Positions 1 to 12,990 are shown, numbered from the stretch's first letter. The stretch: 64,000 nt of DNA from Spirometra erinaceieuropaei (GCA_902702965.1 CACRXP010000661.1:291710-355709); one strand, 5' to 3'. The notes: generated by a model not told the origin, from the letters alone. A program made the numbers and translations.

Positions 1-31
1 ACCACCACCACCACCACCACCACCACCACCA
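1..31. repeat. (ACC)n microsatellite
   Basis: Ten perfect ACC units open the window and probably continue beyond its edge. Confidence 0.95.
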
Positions 32-539
32 GCGACAGTTCGACCGTCGAGTCCGACGATGTCCACGTTGTGGGACACACAAAGTTGCAGCGGGCACGGC
101 GACTTGTGCGTGAATTAGTTTGTAGTGATAGTACTGCAAGGTGCGAAAGACTTCCCCGCTAGCCAGCAATGGCACACTGCCAGAATACAAGTTCGCCGGT
201 GCACTTCCTGTTTGACCACATCCCCCCAGCCTTTTCTTCAGCCCCAGGCATCCGATGATACCCTAACTCAGTTATCACTCAACGCAGCCACCTGAAGTTT
301 AAGCACTGGTTTTTTGGTTATTAGGCCTCATATCTCATTGGCCTGCCGATCAGTGTTAGGCCACAAAAACCTTCCCCGCGGGCGATGTCTTGCAGCAACA
401 CAATTCTGTCCTCGACCCCCTCTGTCACAGTCATCTTTTCAAATCTTCTACAGCTTACTGGACTTCATTGCCCTATGGGCATATTTAACATAGTAGAGTG
501 CAAAACCTTTTGCTCCCGCAATGCCCGTTTCATGCCAGG
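32..539. other. Unassigned stretch
   Basis: No gene is recognised. The last part (about 370-540) may be diverged upstream sequence of the PLE-C fragment that follows, but no protein motif supports it. Confidence 0.4.
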
Positions 540-990
540 CACTTACAAGGATGCCGGCATGGCTGAGGAAAGCTGAAGAGCTTACACATCTGCATCCTCG
601 CACACACTGTTGATTCTGAGCATCGTGTGGATCCCAATGAAACCTTCCGTGTGATTTACAAGGACCCACCTAATTATCCTAAGCGACTGAGTCAGCGCCT
701 ACTAGTAATAGCAGACTCGACTGCCATCAGGCTACGGAGGTCGATCCTGTGCTCGCAGAAGAACACCTTGCGCACTCCGTGTCTACAGTGGCCAAAGATC
801 AATTAACTCTATGCATGTCACCGCGCCGCGTTCCCCCCCCCTGGTGACACGGTTCTCACCGTCACTGGCCTCCTCTTCCCCTCCCCACCCGCTTTTATAA
901 AACGGCGAACCACAACCGATTCCTCTTAGCTCTCACACGTTACCGTATGAGAATCTATCGAAAGCACACGTATGCTGCCCAAATGCTCTT
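540..990 (+). mobile_element. PLE lineage C, 3' fragment (pseudogene tail plus 3' UTR)
   Basis: An open run at 618-806 encodes the C-terminal tail of a Penelope-like polyprotein, starting EHRVDPNETFRVIYK and ending at TAA 804-806. The same tail is recognisable at 31333-31620, 38315-39500 and 52440-53000, which defines the family. Upstream codons from about 570 are in frame but interrupted. The following 3' UTR reaches a short conserved block (ATCGAAAGCACACGTATGC, about 955-975) also present at the end of the 52.4-kb copy. No reverse transcriptase or endonuclease remains here. This is a 5'-truncated dead copy. Confidence 0.7.
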
Positions 991-1831
991 CTGAATTGCT
1001 CCATCAGAGTTCTTACAACTTACAATTCTTTTGATCTCACGGCAAAATCCGACCCGATATTGGGTTGAGAAGTTGTACTGTTATCTACCGTTCCACGGAC
1101 CGCACACTTAGGCCTGCCCTCAGAAAAGGTTTACAACGACTCAAGCCTGCGTTATAGTCTTTAAGGTATCACACAGCTAAAAATAACTATAATCTCCACC
1201 ACCCTTCCTGCTTTCCTTCCGCTCTTTCCAGTGAAACTGTTGTGGGGAAGCGTCTAACTTGTCGGCATTTTCCGCCAGAGACCTGCTTCTATTTTTACTA
1301 AAACACGACCAAAGTAACTGTTGCTACAGTGCTCATTTGGTCGGAAAAATATGTTGGTGGATGAAAGTAATCCCCCTGGATTGTCTAACATCATCGAATT
1401 CTGGCAGGAAGATTGATTTTGAGAGAGGATGACAACTTGTTTTACACGATATATGAAAATAGCCGGGATTGTCAGTTTAAAAAGAGTCATGCATAGATGA
1501 ATGCATCGACTGCCTTTGTTTCGATAGACAACACGAAACGGTCGGTAGTCAAATATGAAACAATGAAAAGGGGAGTGAGAGTCTACGCAGTTGGCGAGCA
1601 CAAAATTTGACTGGAGTTTTGAACGAAAGTTGACCACATGGTTGAAATCTATCCAACCGTCAGGCCTCTACTAGATACATCGCAAACAGAGGGGACTAAT
1701 GAGGCCATCAGACATGTGGGAGCCAGCCCAGTATCTGAAGTGGTCTAGCGGTGTCAGATTGAATTGAGCAGGACTCTCGCGGCATCTAGACAATGGGCTA
1801 CAATGATTTTGAACAATTGGATGCATGCTCA
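991..1831. other. Unassigned intergenic sequence
   Basis: No gene, RNA or repeat is recognised. The 127-codon minus-strand ORF at 1254-1637 matches no family known to me. Confidence 0.5.
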
Positions 1832-2781
1832 CAGTAGATGTGCTAACTTATGAAATGTTAGCCGAAATTCTCAAATGCGTTTTCGACTCCAAATGCCTTA
1901 ATTAGGGCTGTAATATTAATTATTGTGCAGTATAATCCTATAATAATTCGGTTACAGCAGAGTGCCAGCTCGTGAACGAACTTCTTTTCGGCCGCTTGCA
2001 AGAAAAACCCCCCTACGAAAAGGTGACAACTTACGTCGCACGCATTTTACTTATCGGTTTTCGATGCCCTCATAGATTCAAATATATTTCATAGAAAAAA
2101 TTGCATAAAATTATTCATTCCTTCGCTCATTTGGTAGAAAATTACGTTTTCTCCAAATAATATTCTAAGAGAAATGGCGTAATTCGGTTTTTAGAAGCTT
2201 CCCCAATTCTAAAATAATGTTGAATCCGACCTGCCGTTACACTTGCGTTAAGCTTTTCCATGTACCGGTGTTAAGAAGAGACCATACTGGGGTCAAGAAA
2301 TTCAGCAGTGGATCTAAGCCACTTTGCAAAGTTTACAAGCAACATTGGTAAATGCAAAGACACGATATTTTATGAACGGAGCAATTCACGGCTTTAAAAA
2401 ATCTTATAATTAGAAACTCTTATAAAACGGAATTATACCATTTCTTTGAGTATGAAATTGGAAGAAGACTTAATTTTCCATCACATGAGAAAAGGAATGA
2501 ATAATTATACACATGTTTTGCGTAAAATATATTTGAATCTATGAAGGCATTGATAATAAATAAGCAAAATTCGTGTTACGTAAGTAGTCACTCTTTGCAG
2601 GATGTAGTTCTTGTAGGCGGCCAAAAAAATTTCGTTCAAGAGCCGGCATTCTGCTGTAACGGAATTACTATAGGATTATATTGCATCATGATTAATATTA
2701 AAACCCTACTAATGTACTTTTTCGATTCGAAAACACATTTGAGAATTTCGGCTAACATTTCATGAGTTAGAACATCTACAG
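1832..2781. mobile_element. Long-TIR non-coding DNA element (MITE-like), copy 1
   Basis: The left end starts CAGTAGATGTGCTAAC and the right end is its inverted counterpart (GTTAGAACATCTACAG), followed by TA. Sub-terminal segments also mirror each other, for example the ATTCGGTTACAGCAG block near 1938 and its complement near 2650, so the inverted repeats run for several hundred bases. There is no transposase ORF. The same element recurs at 21048, 36433 and 44308 and in partial form elsewhere. The CAG start and TA flank are typical of Tc1/mariner-type MITEs; that class is inference. Confidence 0.75.
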
Positions 2782-5639
2782 TAGTGATTGTCATAGCGCG
2801 ACGTCCTTCTGCAAAGCGTACCATATATACAGTCAGTGACCTGTCTTATGAAATGGTAACCGAAATTCTGTACTAGACAGCGATGCAGATGAAAGTAAAA
2901 AACCACCCACAGCTGGCCCAGAAAGCGATAATCATAATCTAAAATCAACAGAGACAAGGAACGTGATTCATGTATAATCAAAAACGCAAAGTCGGCGAAA
3001 CTGATCGAGAAGCGTTGGAACATAAATTCAGTGCGCTTGCTGTTTTGTTTAGTTTCCTTTGAACTTTCCCATCGAAGTCGGCTAAAAGACGATGTTACGG
3101 ACGCAAAGGAGGGTGGATTCTTTATAGGACTTTACCGCCACTTAACCGCACACCTACTTACGTTAGTGATTCCTGCGTTCTCCGTAGACGTCCGAGGTGG
3201 GTGCGACAGTTTATGGTCGACTCTGATAAAACCACCTGTACCCGACTTGCATTTTCACATAGGTTCCTCAATACCAGCATATTGTCGGAAGTTGCCGTCA
3301 CTGGAGACAGCCTCCGCGTCTAAAATCAGAATTCGATACGGCAGTACTAAGTCGTGCCTGTGAAATAGGAATCAAGGGCGACTGTGAAGCCAAGTCGAGA
3401 CGGATTGTGTGAATTACAGCGTTTCCACCGTCACCAGTGCTACCATGAGCAGGGTCTTTCTGGACAGAGTTCCATCCGGTCTCTGCTGGAAGCCTACACC
3501 GGTCTGGTCTAAGAAACGTCGCGACGCACTACTCCAGGATATTTGGCCTTAATACAAATCTTCAGTGAAACAGAGGGGTTCAGACAGTATGACAACAGCT
3601 CGCCCTATCTGCACACACGCTTATATCACTAGGCTAAACGAGAACACAGCTCATCCGAAAGAAGTTATCGCTTCTACTTCTCACCAACTAGTTCATGGAA
3701 CTCACATCTTCGCTTGTATCGGCCATTACACCGCTTTGAACCCGGGACTGACCGCGAGGACCGAATTATCTTGTTAGCTGGCAGTCCCACGCGCCGCGTC
3801 TGTTGATGCATCGTGGAAGATTTGTAGCGCTGGGGATACATCCATGGTTGCTGTCACACCACCTGGACGCTGCAATTTGGTGACCCCGACATGCCATATT
3901 TACCTTGATAATAAATGCCGTGATGTGTCCTGGTAATGGATTCCTCAGTTCCGCAGATGCTCCCATGTTACACCTAAAAAGGCAAGTTGGCAAACGCGCG
4001 TTTTCGGTGATTCTTCGTCAGACCAATACGGGTATGTGGAGGAATGAAAATATACAAAATAAGCAGTTTTTATAGGTGACCCAAGATCTATTAAATCATT
4101 AATACTCATCTTATTCACGCCGCCCGCATGGAGAGGTCGGCGGGTTTAGGGCTCCAGGGCCAAGGGAGTGGAGTAAAAGGACCGTTGAGTGCAAGCGATG
4201 CAGCCACAAAGAGCAGATTTTACAAGTTAGCTGGACCAACAACATCGGAAACATCAAACTGGTACATAAACTGCCGTCAAATGGGCAGATTTACTTGCCC
4301 ACATGACATGATCCACAGTCTACCGACAGCTAAGTAGGGTCCTTCACCTTAACGTTGTCGTCCAGTACACCGTCGGAGGTGTACGGTTGGGTCCACCGCC
4401 GTTCGCCAAGGTTAGTTTGGCCTACCCTAACGCCCGTCGGAAGCAACGGATTGACGTGTTCTCCTCCATAGGGCATGTCTCTAATTCAGAAGTCAGCATG
4501 TCATCCAGAAAATAGGAAATGTGGCAAACAATGGGGGATGCGAGAGCCAGATAAATCTGCAGACTGGACTCCCGACGCCTCATTCAGCATTGCTGGTTTC
4601 AAACCTGTCATAATGATCCCTGAAATGGGTTCAGTCCGCCGTCAGACGGGGACGATGAATGACACGAAGAACCGTATACTACACTAAACACATTTGCCGC
4701 TCGTAAACCCAAGGTCACACGGCTCAGTTCTGCCAAAAGCCACAGATACGGGACGTTCTACCGTTGTGTTGGAAAAGGCAGACCACTTTCAGAAGACGAA
4801 TAATTTGCTGAAGAATTGTAGGTTCTACGTCTCATTCGAACCCATTCCAGAAAAATTCCTGAGCGTGGACTTAACTCAATCAAACCAGCAAGGCCGAAAC
4901 AGGGGTCAATCGACCGGTGTGTGTGTGTGCGTGACTAGGGCGCGAAAAACGACGTTGGCTAGGTTCAAGGGCCGTTCTGGTTTATACGAGTAAGACACAC
5001 AATTTCGGCCCATCGTTAAGATCAAGAGGATTCTAACTGGCCGACTATAAAGTCATCCGCTCGGTATCTCGAATTGGAGACTACCAATCTAAAGAGAATA
5101 ATCAGTTTATTAACAAACTTCTCAGATAAAATGCATACGAGCAGGTCTCCTGGAGGTGCGATAGTAAAATATATTGGTGTCACGTTCAGCTTTGCTCTAA
5201 GATGTGAAAATCGAAGCCAGCTAGCCAGTACAATGAGACGGAGAATAGCCTGCGAGAGACACCGGGGTCTGGTCTCAAAGCGGGCTTCACGTTTAGCAAA
5301 CAAATCTACAAGAATAATTTCGTCCTCTCCAAACGGGATTAGTAGTCGGGCTTAAAAAAGGTGCCGCCAATGCCATTCATGAACTCCCGATCCACGGTGT
5401 AGAAGGAGAACAACGGCAAGATTTTCCTAAATTTCTGTAAATGGTATGGTATGGTTGACAACACAAAGGTTGCCACATCAGTGATCAGGAAAGCCGGATT
5501 GGATCCGACAACTTTACTGACGTAAAGCAGCGTACAAGAGGCTCTGCAAGCAGTCGCCCCGAGTGATCTTTCCAGGCCAATTGTTTTGTCTATGTCCACT
5601 ATTGCGGTTATGAGTCCCTAGCGCGTGTGCGCCCCTTTT
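2782..5639. other. Unassigned intergenic sequence with a small GT microsatellite
   Basis: No coding region is recognised. ORFs at 3031-3363, 4694-4993 and 5022-5355 have no family motif. A short GT run lies at 4917-4933. Confidence 0.5.
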
Positions 5640-5976
5640 CGTTCTCTCTCAGCTAGTTTCCGTCAGCCAATCAGAGCAGGGTCAGCATCGGTTGGCTCCG
5701 AACACGCGCGAGGCCACTGACAAGCCTCGGCCAGAAGGCGGAGAGAAGGCAGTTGGACAACACTACGAAAAACAGGGAAGCGCGGATCGCCCGTCGCAAA
5801 CAGAGTGGCGTCCTAAAAACTACAGTCAATGGGAATAAAACGAACGCTTCAACAACTACCGATAGGTCGGCCATCGATCTCGACGAAGTCCACCGTGTGC
5901 TCCTCAGCGGGGTGATGGCAGGAACGGCGAGCTTGTTTAAAGTGATATTAGGCTTGCAATGCACTTACCGCACGCC
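5640..5976 (+). promoter_or_regulatory. GC-richer island with CCAAT-like box (candidate promoter or repeat)
   Basis: This stretch is richer in G+C and CpG than its surroundings and contains a CCAAT-type motif (CAGCCAATCAGAG, about 5664-5676). An ORF opens at 5753 and runs into the serine-coding microsatellite at 5977-6050. The first roughly 70 residues are basic and unrecognised. It could be a promoter plus first exon of an unseen gene or a piece of a repeat. Nothing in the sequence decides this. Confidence 0.2.
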
Positions 5977-6050
5977 CTCCTCCTCCTGCTCCTGCTCCTG
6001 CTCCTGCTCCTCCTCCTCCTCCTCCTCCTCCTCCTCCTCCTCCTCCTCCC
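5977..6050. repeat. (TCC)n / (CTCCTG)n microsatellite
   Basis: An imperfect CTCCTG stretch passes into a pure TCC run. It produces artificial poly-Ser (+) and Gly/Ala-rich (-) reading frames. Confidence 0.95.
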
Positions 6051-6380
6051 CTACCTAGGCCCGGTGTCATGAGCAAGTCAATATGACCGGAATTGCGGAA
6101 CGGCACAGGTGGCTGGCGTGCCGCTACAGCCTCTGGACCGCAACAAACACTTGACCAGGATTTCGAACAGCAAAAAGAATGTGTGACGGCTGGGATCCCG
6201 AGTAGCGCGGTAGGAGCCTGCAACTAGGCCAACCACCGCACCCTGAATGTTGGCTGTTGTCATGGGTGTGCAGTCCTGGTAGCGCCTGCCAGAATCTGAT
6301 GTGGCCCCCGTATTGGTTCAGCACGTCTACCGTATGGCGCCTGATAAGAAGAAGTGATCGCTAGAACGAGGACTTTATTC

Positions 6381-6424
6381 GCCTGACGTTTCGGATTCTC
6401 ACTTAAATCCATCATCAGAGACAG
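6381..6424 (-). ncRNA. Hammerhead-ribozyme-like motif (PLE-A type)
   Basis: Read on the minus strand: stem I arm CTGTCT, core CTGATGA (6412-6418), a hairpin GGATT...AATCC as stem II, then GAAACGTC (6385-6392) and AGGC, which can pair with the GTCT arm. The self-complementary ACGT would make a two-base-pair stem III, or pair with a second copy as in dimeric hammerheads. One extra T separates CTGATGA from stem II. Hammerheads in PLE termini are established for the class; activity here is untested. Confidence 0.6.
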
Positions 6425-6524
6425 TAGCAGAAAAAGGTGACTTGTGCACAGGAAGTCGCAATATTTACAGGATGCAGTCATTATGCTACCGCATACCTAT
6501 AGCAATCAAACGCGCTCCCCTTCA

Positions 6525-6838
6525 TCAATGATTGTGGCCCGATAGTGTGCTAATTGCTTGATGGCCGGCATGAAAGTTGTTAATCGCCGAAATGTCATCA
6601 CCCGTGTTAGATGCTGGCGTGATGATTGCTCGGCCTTCTGGCTCACAGGCTTGCGTGCTCCCCGGGTAATCGAGTACTTTAGCCAGCCTATGTCTCAGCA
6701 CGCAATATGGAGTGGGAATGTCGTTGCACTTGTTGATAGACTGAGGTCCTGTGAACCATGACTCAAACAACTCGCGGCTCACGCGATTATCTTCTCTCGC
6801 AAGAATTTTGACCTCATCGAACTTGAATGTGTGGCCGC
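6525..6838 (-). pseudogene. PLE-A polyprotein C-terminal fragment
   Basis: The minus frame holds GHTFKFDEVKILARE followed by ESWFTGPQSINKCND. This is the region after the GIY-YIG core in lineage A (compare 60755-61222). It lacks the endonuclease core, which lies inverted next to it. Confidence 0.7.
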
Positions 6839-6981
6839 GTCTCGTCGTTTGCCGGATCTGGTGCAGTTGCCGACAAAGCAACTACGTCGGAGAAACTGGA
6901 CGACTGCTCCGGACGCGAATCGCCGAACACGTGACAACGGTACGGGGAAATGACGCCAACTCTCAGGTCGCGGCCTATTAG
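6820..6981 (+). pseudogene. PLE-A GIY-YIG endonuclease fragment
   Basis: The frame reads VVCRIWCSC, then NYVGETGRLLRTRIAEH. This is the cysteine-containing, YIG-type core of Penelope endonucleases, with the Arg and His-containing helix after it. A TAG at about 6979 ends it where other copies continue into a Thr/Arg-Gly-His-Phe-Lys-Phe-Asp segment, which is still visible after the stop. The upstream reverse transcriptase is missing. Confidence 0.75.
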
Positions 6982-7030
6982 ACGAGACCCGGCCACGCAT
7001 TCAAGTTCGATGCTGCATTGGCGCGCTGAG

Positions 7031-10000
7031 AAATGGGTGAGGTTTTCAAATTACTCGACCTTCAACGGATGCTCAGAAGGAATACGCCCATGAACGAGGG
7101 TAAAGACCGTCCCCTTCCTGTTCACTTCCCAGACTTGACCTGGGTCGAGCAATTAGTCACACGGGCAGGACATGGTCGAAGACTGTTTTCATTGGTGGCA
7201 TCGGTAAACCACGTGGCAGGACGATAATTATACTAATTACGAACAGCAGTAAATACATCACTGCCAGTCAGTTCTCCGATGAAGGCGCCCAGGCGGCCTT
7301 CGCAAGACGCACGAACATCTGCGAGAAATGCGGGAGCCGTTATATTTGATAGGGAAGTATTTGCTTTGAAACAATATCCCGTTGTAGACTGTACCCCTAT
7401 GCTCTATCTCCGGTCCCCTTTGATGATGAATCTGACAGTGAGTGCGGAAATTCGGTCGAAAAAATCCTTGTATCATCGATAGCTTCGAGGCCTCCATAGG
7501 CCTTGCCTCCCCATCTGATTGCTACTTCGGCCATTGACAAAAAGTACACCGGTGTTATATAAACTCCCACGACCAGGGGTTTTGCAATGGCAGTGGACTG
7601 CCATTGCTAGATATGATCTTCTTGTCGCCATAAAAGTTAGCCTACGGAATATGGGGTGTTTGCGAAATAGGCGGTGACATTTCACCGTAGCAGCCGCTGC
7701 ACGCAATAGTTACGCTTAATTGCGTGGGAGAACACACAGATCTGCAAACTCCTGTGGTGACGAAAAATTTCAAAGTCACGTGGAAGTGGCTTCTGCAATT
7801 TATTCTCCACGCAGGGTGAAAATATTCACTTTCGTGTCTGAAATCCGCACATTTGACCGAGAAAAAAACTCACTAAGTCGAAATAACTGCCAAGTACTAG
7901 GCAACAAGAAAAACCAACCCTCTATAAACAGGAGGTTCGAGAAAATGACAAAAACACAAGGAGGTAAACGTGAGCGGTGATATCCTGTGCCGTTGCGTGT
8001 TCAGTGAAAAATGGACAGGAATGGTTAGTCGGCTGTTTGTAAGAAAGATTAAATGCCGGCAGGTATTTTTTGGGGAGGACAGCAGACAAGGAGAGGGATG
8101 TAAGCGTCTAAGTCGCTCGTCAATCCGCTGTCCAATCAGATTGTGACCTTGCAGAGCACTGAGCGGGAGTCATCGATCATTGGACTGTCCCAACCGTTTC
8201 AGTCTCGGCCGTTCGTCTCGCAAATCAGTATTACATGAAAGGGCAAACGCCGACTCAAAACGGATAACTACGCAATTCAAAAACAGACCGCTCAGCTGGG
8301 TTTAGTAATAATGCGCGCTGAACACATCTAATAAAGCGGAAAAGGGGGACCTTCAGTTCTACGAATTTTCAGCAAAATAGGCGGCCAAATGATTAACTCA
8401 AATGAAAAGAAGGTATACCTGAGAGCTTAAATGAAATTTGGGGAATTTTCGTTTGCTATTTTGCCAGTGGAACGGCTCTCACTCCTCAGAGGCGTAACAT
8501 TTGGAACGTTGTTCAAAAATACGATGATTAAAATCTTCCCTGAGTTTTAATTAGAGGGTAGACCTCGATGGCGCGTTTTGAAGTCCAACCGTCGATTGAT
8601 GTTTTGCTCGTGCTTTTAGGGCGTTACGGCCAGTAGACCAGGACTTAAAATATTTTGCGGTGTCCGCGCAAATTATAGTCGTTTTTGTGAATTGCCTTAG
8701 ATAAAAGTGCAGTTACAGCACAAATTAAATCATATGTACCAGTGAAACGATATAAGCAAGCGTGAATTACCTGGTTTTGAAATCTTGCGATACTTCAAAC
8801 TCAAGTTAAACACAATTCACTCCTATACGACATAAAGTTGAATTAGTTTATTTAAGAGGTGAGAACAAATCACCGTGATTTGACCAGAGATTGACGGCAG
8901 CGTAAACCCTAAAATGTGGACTCTGCAGGCACGTTTACCGCAGGAAAAAACCGAAGACACTTCGGCGATTTCCAAAAGATAAAGCCGGCTTCATTATAAT
9001 AACTTTCTTGGGCTTAATTTATTAAAGTTGACCTAGGGAAAATAATTTGGAGGTGAATGTTTTAAAGTGTAATTTAGAGGCAGATTATAAAAAGCCCCAA
9101 GAACGCAACAAAGCACACACTCTACATTTATCCAGATTAAAAAACAGGTTGAACCGAAATAACTGTTCCATTGAAAAACATCCAAATCCTTAGTGGACGC
9201 GTTAGTTTTGGAGATAGTTCACAGATGAAACGATTAAGAATACTGACATCTATGACCAGCAATCATGCGCATTAAAGAAATTCTGCCAAGAAAACGCAAC
9301 TTTCGTGAATTTATTGTTTCTAAAACTCCCTCTTGAATGGTGTCTTGCAATTTTGCCTAGAACTCTGGGAAAGTTCAAAGACTATATAATTATGCGAAAC
9401 GGGTCATGAGTTCAAATTCGTAACCGCCCCTCAAATCGCGCACGCCGAAATCAAAACAAACTGAAAAATACCTGAGGCTTGGGCCTCGAATGAGAACTCG
9501 GCCAATTGATATACCGGTCCGACATCGGCTCACAGAGCCCTGTGCGGACTTTTGCAGCATTACTTCAACGATAGTCGATTGGTTACTATATTTTGTAACT
9601 GTTGCTTGTTCTGTCGAGACTAGCATCTCTGAGGATGGACTGCTGAACTATTTCGGAAACTCAGAATACTAATCAAATTCTTCGGTTGCCCGATTAGCCC
9701 TTCTTTCTAACTTACAGAATTCGAATATACGCATAAAAAACATACACGGCCAGACAGAATTTGCGTTCCATTCATCTTACATCCACTGATTTTTTCCGCA
9801 CTGCCATTTTATGGCGCGCACAGCAAATCGTGATGGTTATCTGGTCAGAGTTTGATGTCCCCTGCCACCAGAAGCGTCTATAATGCCTAGGCTCGCACCC
9901 ACCCCGGTCATTCAGAAATCGGATCCCGTCAAATCCCCAACCGCCCTACGTTTGAACTTAGACGAACGCTTGATGACATAAAGTTTCCTATGCAGAACTG

Positions 10001-11965
10001 ATATCAGGAAGTAGGCTGGGTCCACGTTGCGGTACAAAAATAGCTCAAATATAAACTACGCTGCGCACGTAAAAGTCCCCACGCAGACTCATAAATTAAA
10101 AATAGAAAACGAAAGACATGAAAGCACAGGTTTGCACTTTTCGGGACCTGCTACGCGTCACTCTGAACTAAGGAGTCAGAAATGTCCCTTCATTAAATTA
10201 GATAAGTTTGGCGTGATCTCATTTAAGCAGGTTACCCCTCCCGTTAAGTAGCACGGTGTTCAGATGCAAGCGAGGATTTGGAAAGCTGCTGTTGAGTCAA
10301 CAGCCGGCTGATTTTGTAGTAAACGCCCTGAAATACAAGAAGCCGAGATAATTCACTTTTTTACATTGGGAGTAATATAACATCTATCCATCGGATCGTG
10401 TTTTGTTCAGTTTGCATGCATCTGATAAAAGGCAGTGAGGACCTGCACATAATTTGAGACTGTATACGTAGGCCAAACATTCGTAGTAGCCTTTTTGGTG
10501 CGATACTCATGACTGAGGAGTACGAGGGACGTGGCGTGGTACAACCTTTCGATGACATGACAAATTATTGTTGTGTCGCGGGTGCTTCGAACTAACCAGG
10601 GCTACAACAGTCAAGGCCACGTAACATGTTAGCCCGACTTTTCACAAAGACCAACCTTTGTCTTCGTAGAACTAACTTTCCGCTGTCTTTCAGTCTGTTG
10701 TTCAGCACAACAAGACGGCCGCGTGGACTAGCATAACAGTTAATTGTATTGGGATGACCACAAAATAATTTGGGCATTTGACGAAGTAACTTTGTTTCCT
10801 ATATGTCCCAAAATAAACTATATATAACTTTTCTACCACTCTCAAGACACGTTTTTTGTCCCAAACAGGACGGATCTGTTAAAAACTCCGAGGTTACCGA
10901 CTTCTAACGGGGTTGAAAATCTTCCTAGCAGTGTGCCGACGACCTCATAAAACTTTAACAGAAATTCTAAAATGTACTTTCAAGTGGAACCAGCTAATTA
11001 AGTGGGGTTGCAAGGTAAGTTAACGTGGCGCTTTCCGGTGAGCCTTTTTCTGATCGCCTATGCAAGATTCGCTACTGAAAAACTCTTTAGTTAGGAGAAG
11101 ACTAGGTTTTCTCCGGAGTTTGAATACCAGAACATAACTGGCAATGTACGACAAGCCCAAATAATTTCCTTTTTGTTTTTTTTAAGAAAACGCGTGTTGC
11201 CTAAAGCCGATACCGAAGGAGTAGAATGATTTTGGTTTCCAAATAAATGTATTTGTGAGACGTTCTGAGAAGGCAATAGTTTGAGTCGTATAGTTCACTT
11301 CCGGCATGTCTATCACAGTCGCCCATAAAGCATTAATTGCTTCGTTAGATGAAAAGTCTTATTTGAAAGCTTACAGAAGTGACTACAGAATTTAAATGGT
11401 AGAAACCGTTTTAAAAGCTGAAAACCGCCCTCCTCCCAAATGTAAACTTTTGCGAAATGCAAATCTTGCAGAAAAAAACTGCAGTAAAGCATGGATTATG
11501 GATTCTCCCTACGAAGTAGGACATCTTTTTATATGATTGCGAAAAAAATTACCAAATGATATACACTAGTAAAAACTGATCTAACTTTTCTGGTTCGGAA
11601 ACATTACACTGCAAACTTATTGAACCTGCTCATATCGACAGACTGCCGCCTAAATACATGATAACGACGTCTTTATATGTTGCCATTGGCGATTCTGGTC
11701 GAACGGAAATCGACAAGATTTAAAGATATGAATTTGTATGTGAAGGGAGTTTGAACAGGGTGATTAGAAGACCAGCACTGTGCAATTTACTTAGGTCTTA
11801 TCACTTGGATGACCACTTTGGATACCATGGAGCAAACCACTGACACGTTTCGAAACGCGTGCATTTGCAGGTGACAGTACACCGACCTATGTCCGTATTC
11901 TGTGATCCATTCGAAGCCTTTTTATGCTCTCGGAGCTCTGTCAAATGCGTCGAAAGCTTTTTATG
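7031..11965. other. Unassigned stretch of about 5 kb
   Basis: I see no recognisable gene, RNA or repeat. ORFs are all under 90 codons and without motif. It is AT-rich and probably intergenic or very old repeat. Confidence 0.5.
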
Positions 11966-12050
11966 NNNNNNNNNNNNNNNNNNNNNNNNNNNNNNNNNNN
12001 NNNNNNNNNNNNNNNNNNNNNNNNNNNNNNNNNNNNNNNNNNNNNNNNNN
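11966..12050. other. Assembly gap (85 N)
   Basis: There are 85 consecutive N. Just before it, TCGAAGCCTTTTTATG (about 11911) and TCGAAAGCTTTTTATG (about 11950) are near-repeats, which suggests a short tandem repeat that broke the assembly. Confidence 0.98.
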
Positions 12051-12339
12051 GCAGCCAGCTAGGGAAAAGGTCGCTTCAAGGTCCGGCATTTTTCTGACAT
12101 TTACGAGTGACCTTGAGAAGTAGGCTAGAAGGAGTGTTTTGTTTACCGAGTGTGGAAACCGAAACAAACATTTTTTGTATCACGTTACGGCCTCTAGCAA
12201 CACGACTGAAAATAGCTGTTTACGAAAGTGAGTGGGGATGCCGAGATAGGTGAGAGCATGTCCTTTAAACACCAATGCACAGTGTGTTCGTGAAATGGTT
12301 AATTTAAAAGGACTTTATAGCCTCTGAATCACAGCCTAT

Positions 12340-12990
12340 TTACGGAATTTTGCTTATCTCATGAAATCTCAACCTATATTCTGCAATGAAGTTTTTTGTC
12401 CAGAATACAATACCTGGGCGATGTTAAACTGTTAGTTACCGTGCAGTAAAAGCCCTAGATATTTCAATTACGCCGTGATACCAGCCTTTAAACAAGGTTT
12501 TTTTTCGATCGTCTGTAAGACGCACACTTGGTATAAATGAATTATTAACCAATGTGGATTTTCAAAACCCTTGTAAATTGAAATATATTTTACGAAAGAC
12601 ATGCATAGAAAATATGCTTTCTTGTACTCGTTCGTTAACAAATCATGTCCTTGCCAAATTTTCCACTCAAAGAAAGGGCAGGATTCGAACTTAAGGTATT
12701 TCGCATTTCAGCGGTGATTTTAAATCTGGCCTACTTTTGAACCATCACATACAGTTTCCAGAACACATGCTGTATACTTTCTGCGTAAGAAAAATCATAT
12801 ATTACTCTTCGCTATTAAAAATGGTGACATGTGGCCCATATAATTTCACAGCGAATGTGGGCAAATAGATGCGATGCTGTATGTATGGCCAGTTCACTTT
12901 CTTAAAAAAATCTCATAATCACAAGTCTTTTAGGCGGAAAATACTCTCTACTTTCTAAACAAAAAGATATTTTGGAGTTATCATTGACAT
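12340..12990. mobile_element. Very degraded long-TIR element (tentative)
   Basis: Scattered similarity to the 1-kb MITE-like family: TATCTCATGAAAT near 12356, TTGAAATATATTTTACG then ACATGCATA near 12577-12607, and a CTCACGAGAT-like block near 12990. No intact TIR is seen. Confidence 0.3.

Larger units (their letters stand above)
6340..7030. mobile_element. PLE lineage A copy with an internal inversion
   Basis: The fragment consists of two pieces of the same element in opposite orientation. The minus-strand piece (about 6838 to 6340) encodes the polyprotein C-terminus and ends in a hammerhead-like terminus and a CTTCTTCTT tail. The plus-strand piece (about 6838-7030) encodes the GIY-YIG endonuclease core. 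They meet head to head near 6836-6840. Confidence 0.75.

Noticed and set aside
1254..1637. 127-codon minus-strand ORF
   Set aside because: No motif, no neighbouring exon, composition as expected by chance.
3031..3363. 110-codon ORF
   Set aside because: No recognisable family, no splice or promoter context.
5022..5355. Overlapping ORFs on both strands
   Set aside because: Neither shows a family motif; overlapping antisense frames suggest chance.
5948..6223. Glycine/alanine-rich ORF on the minus strand
   Set aside because: Product of translating the TCC microsatellite.
11859..12167. ORFs spanning the N gap
   Set aside because: Their length depends on unknown bases.
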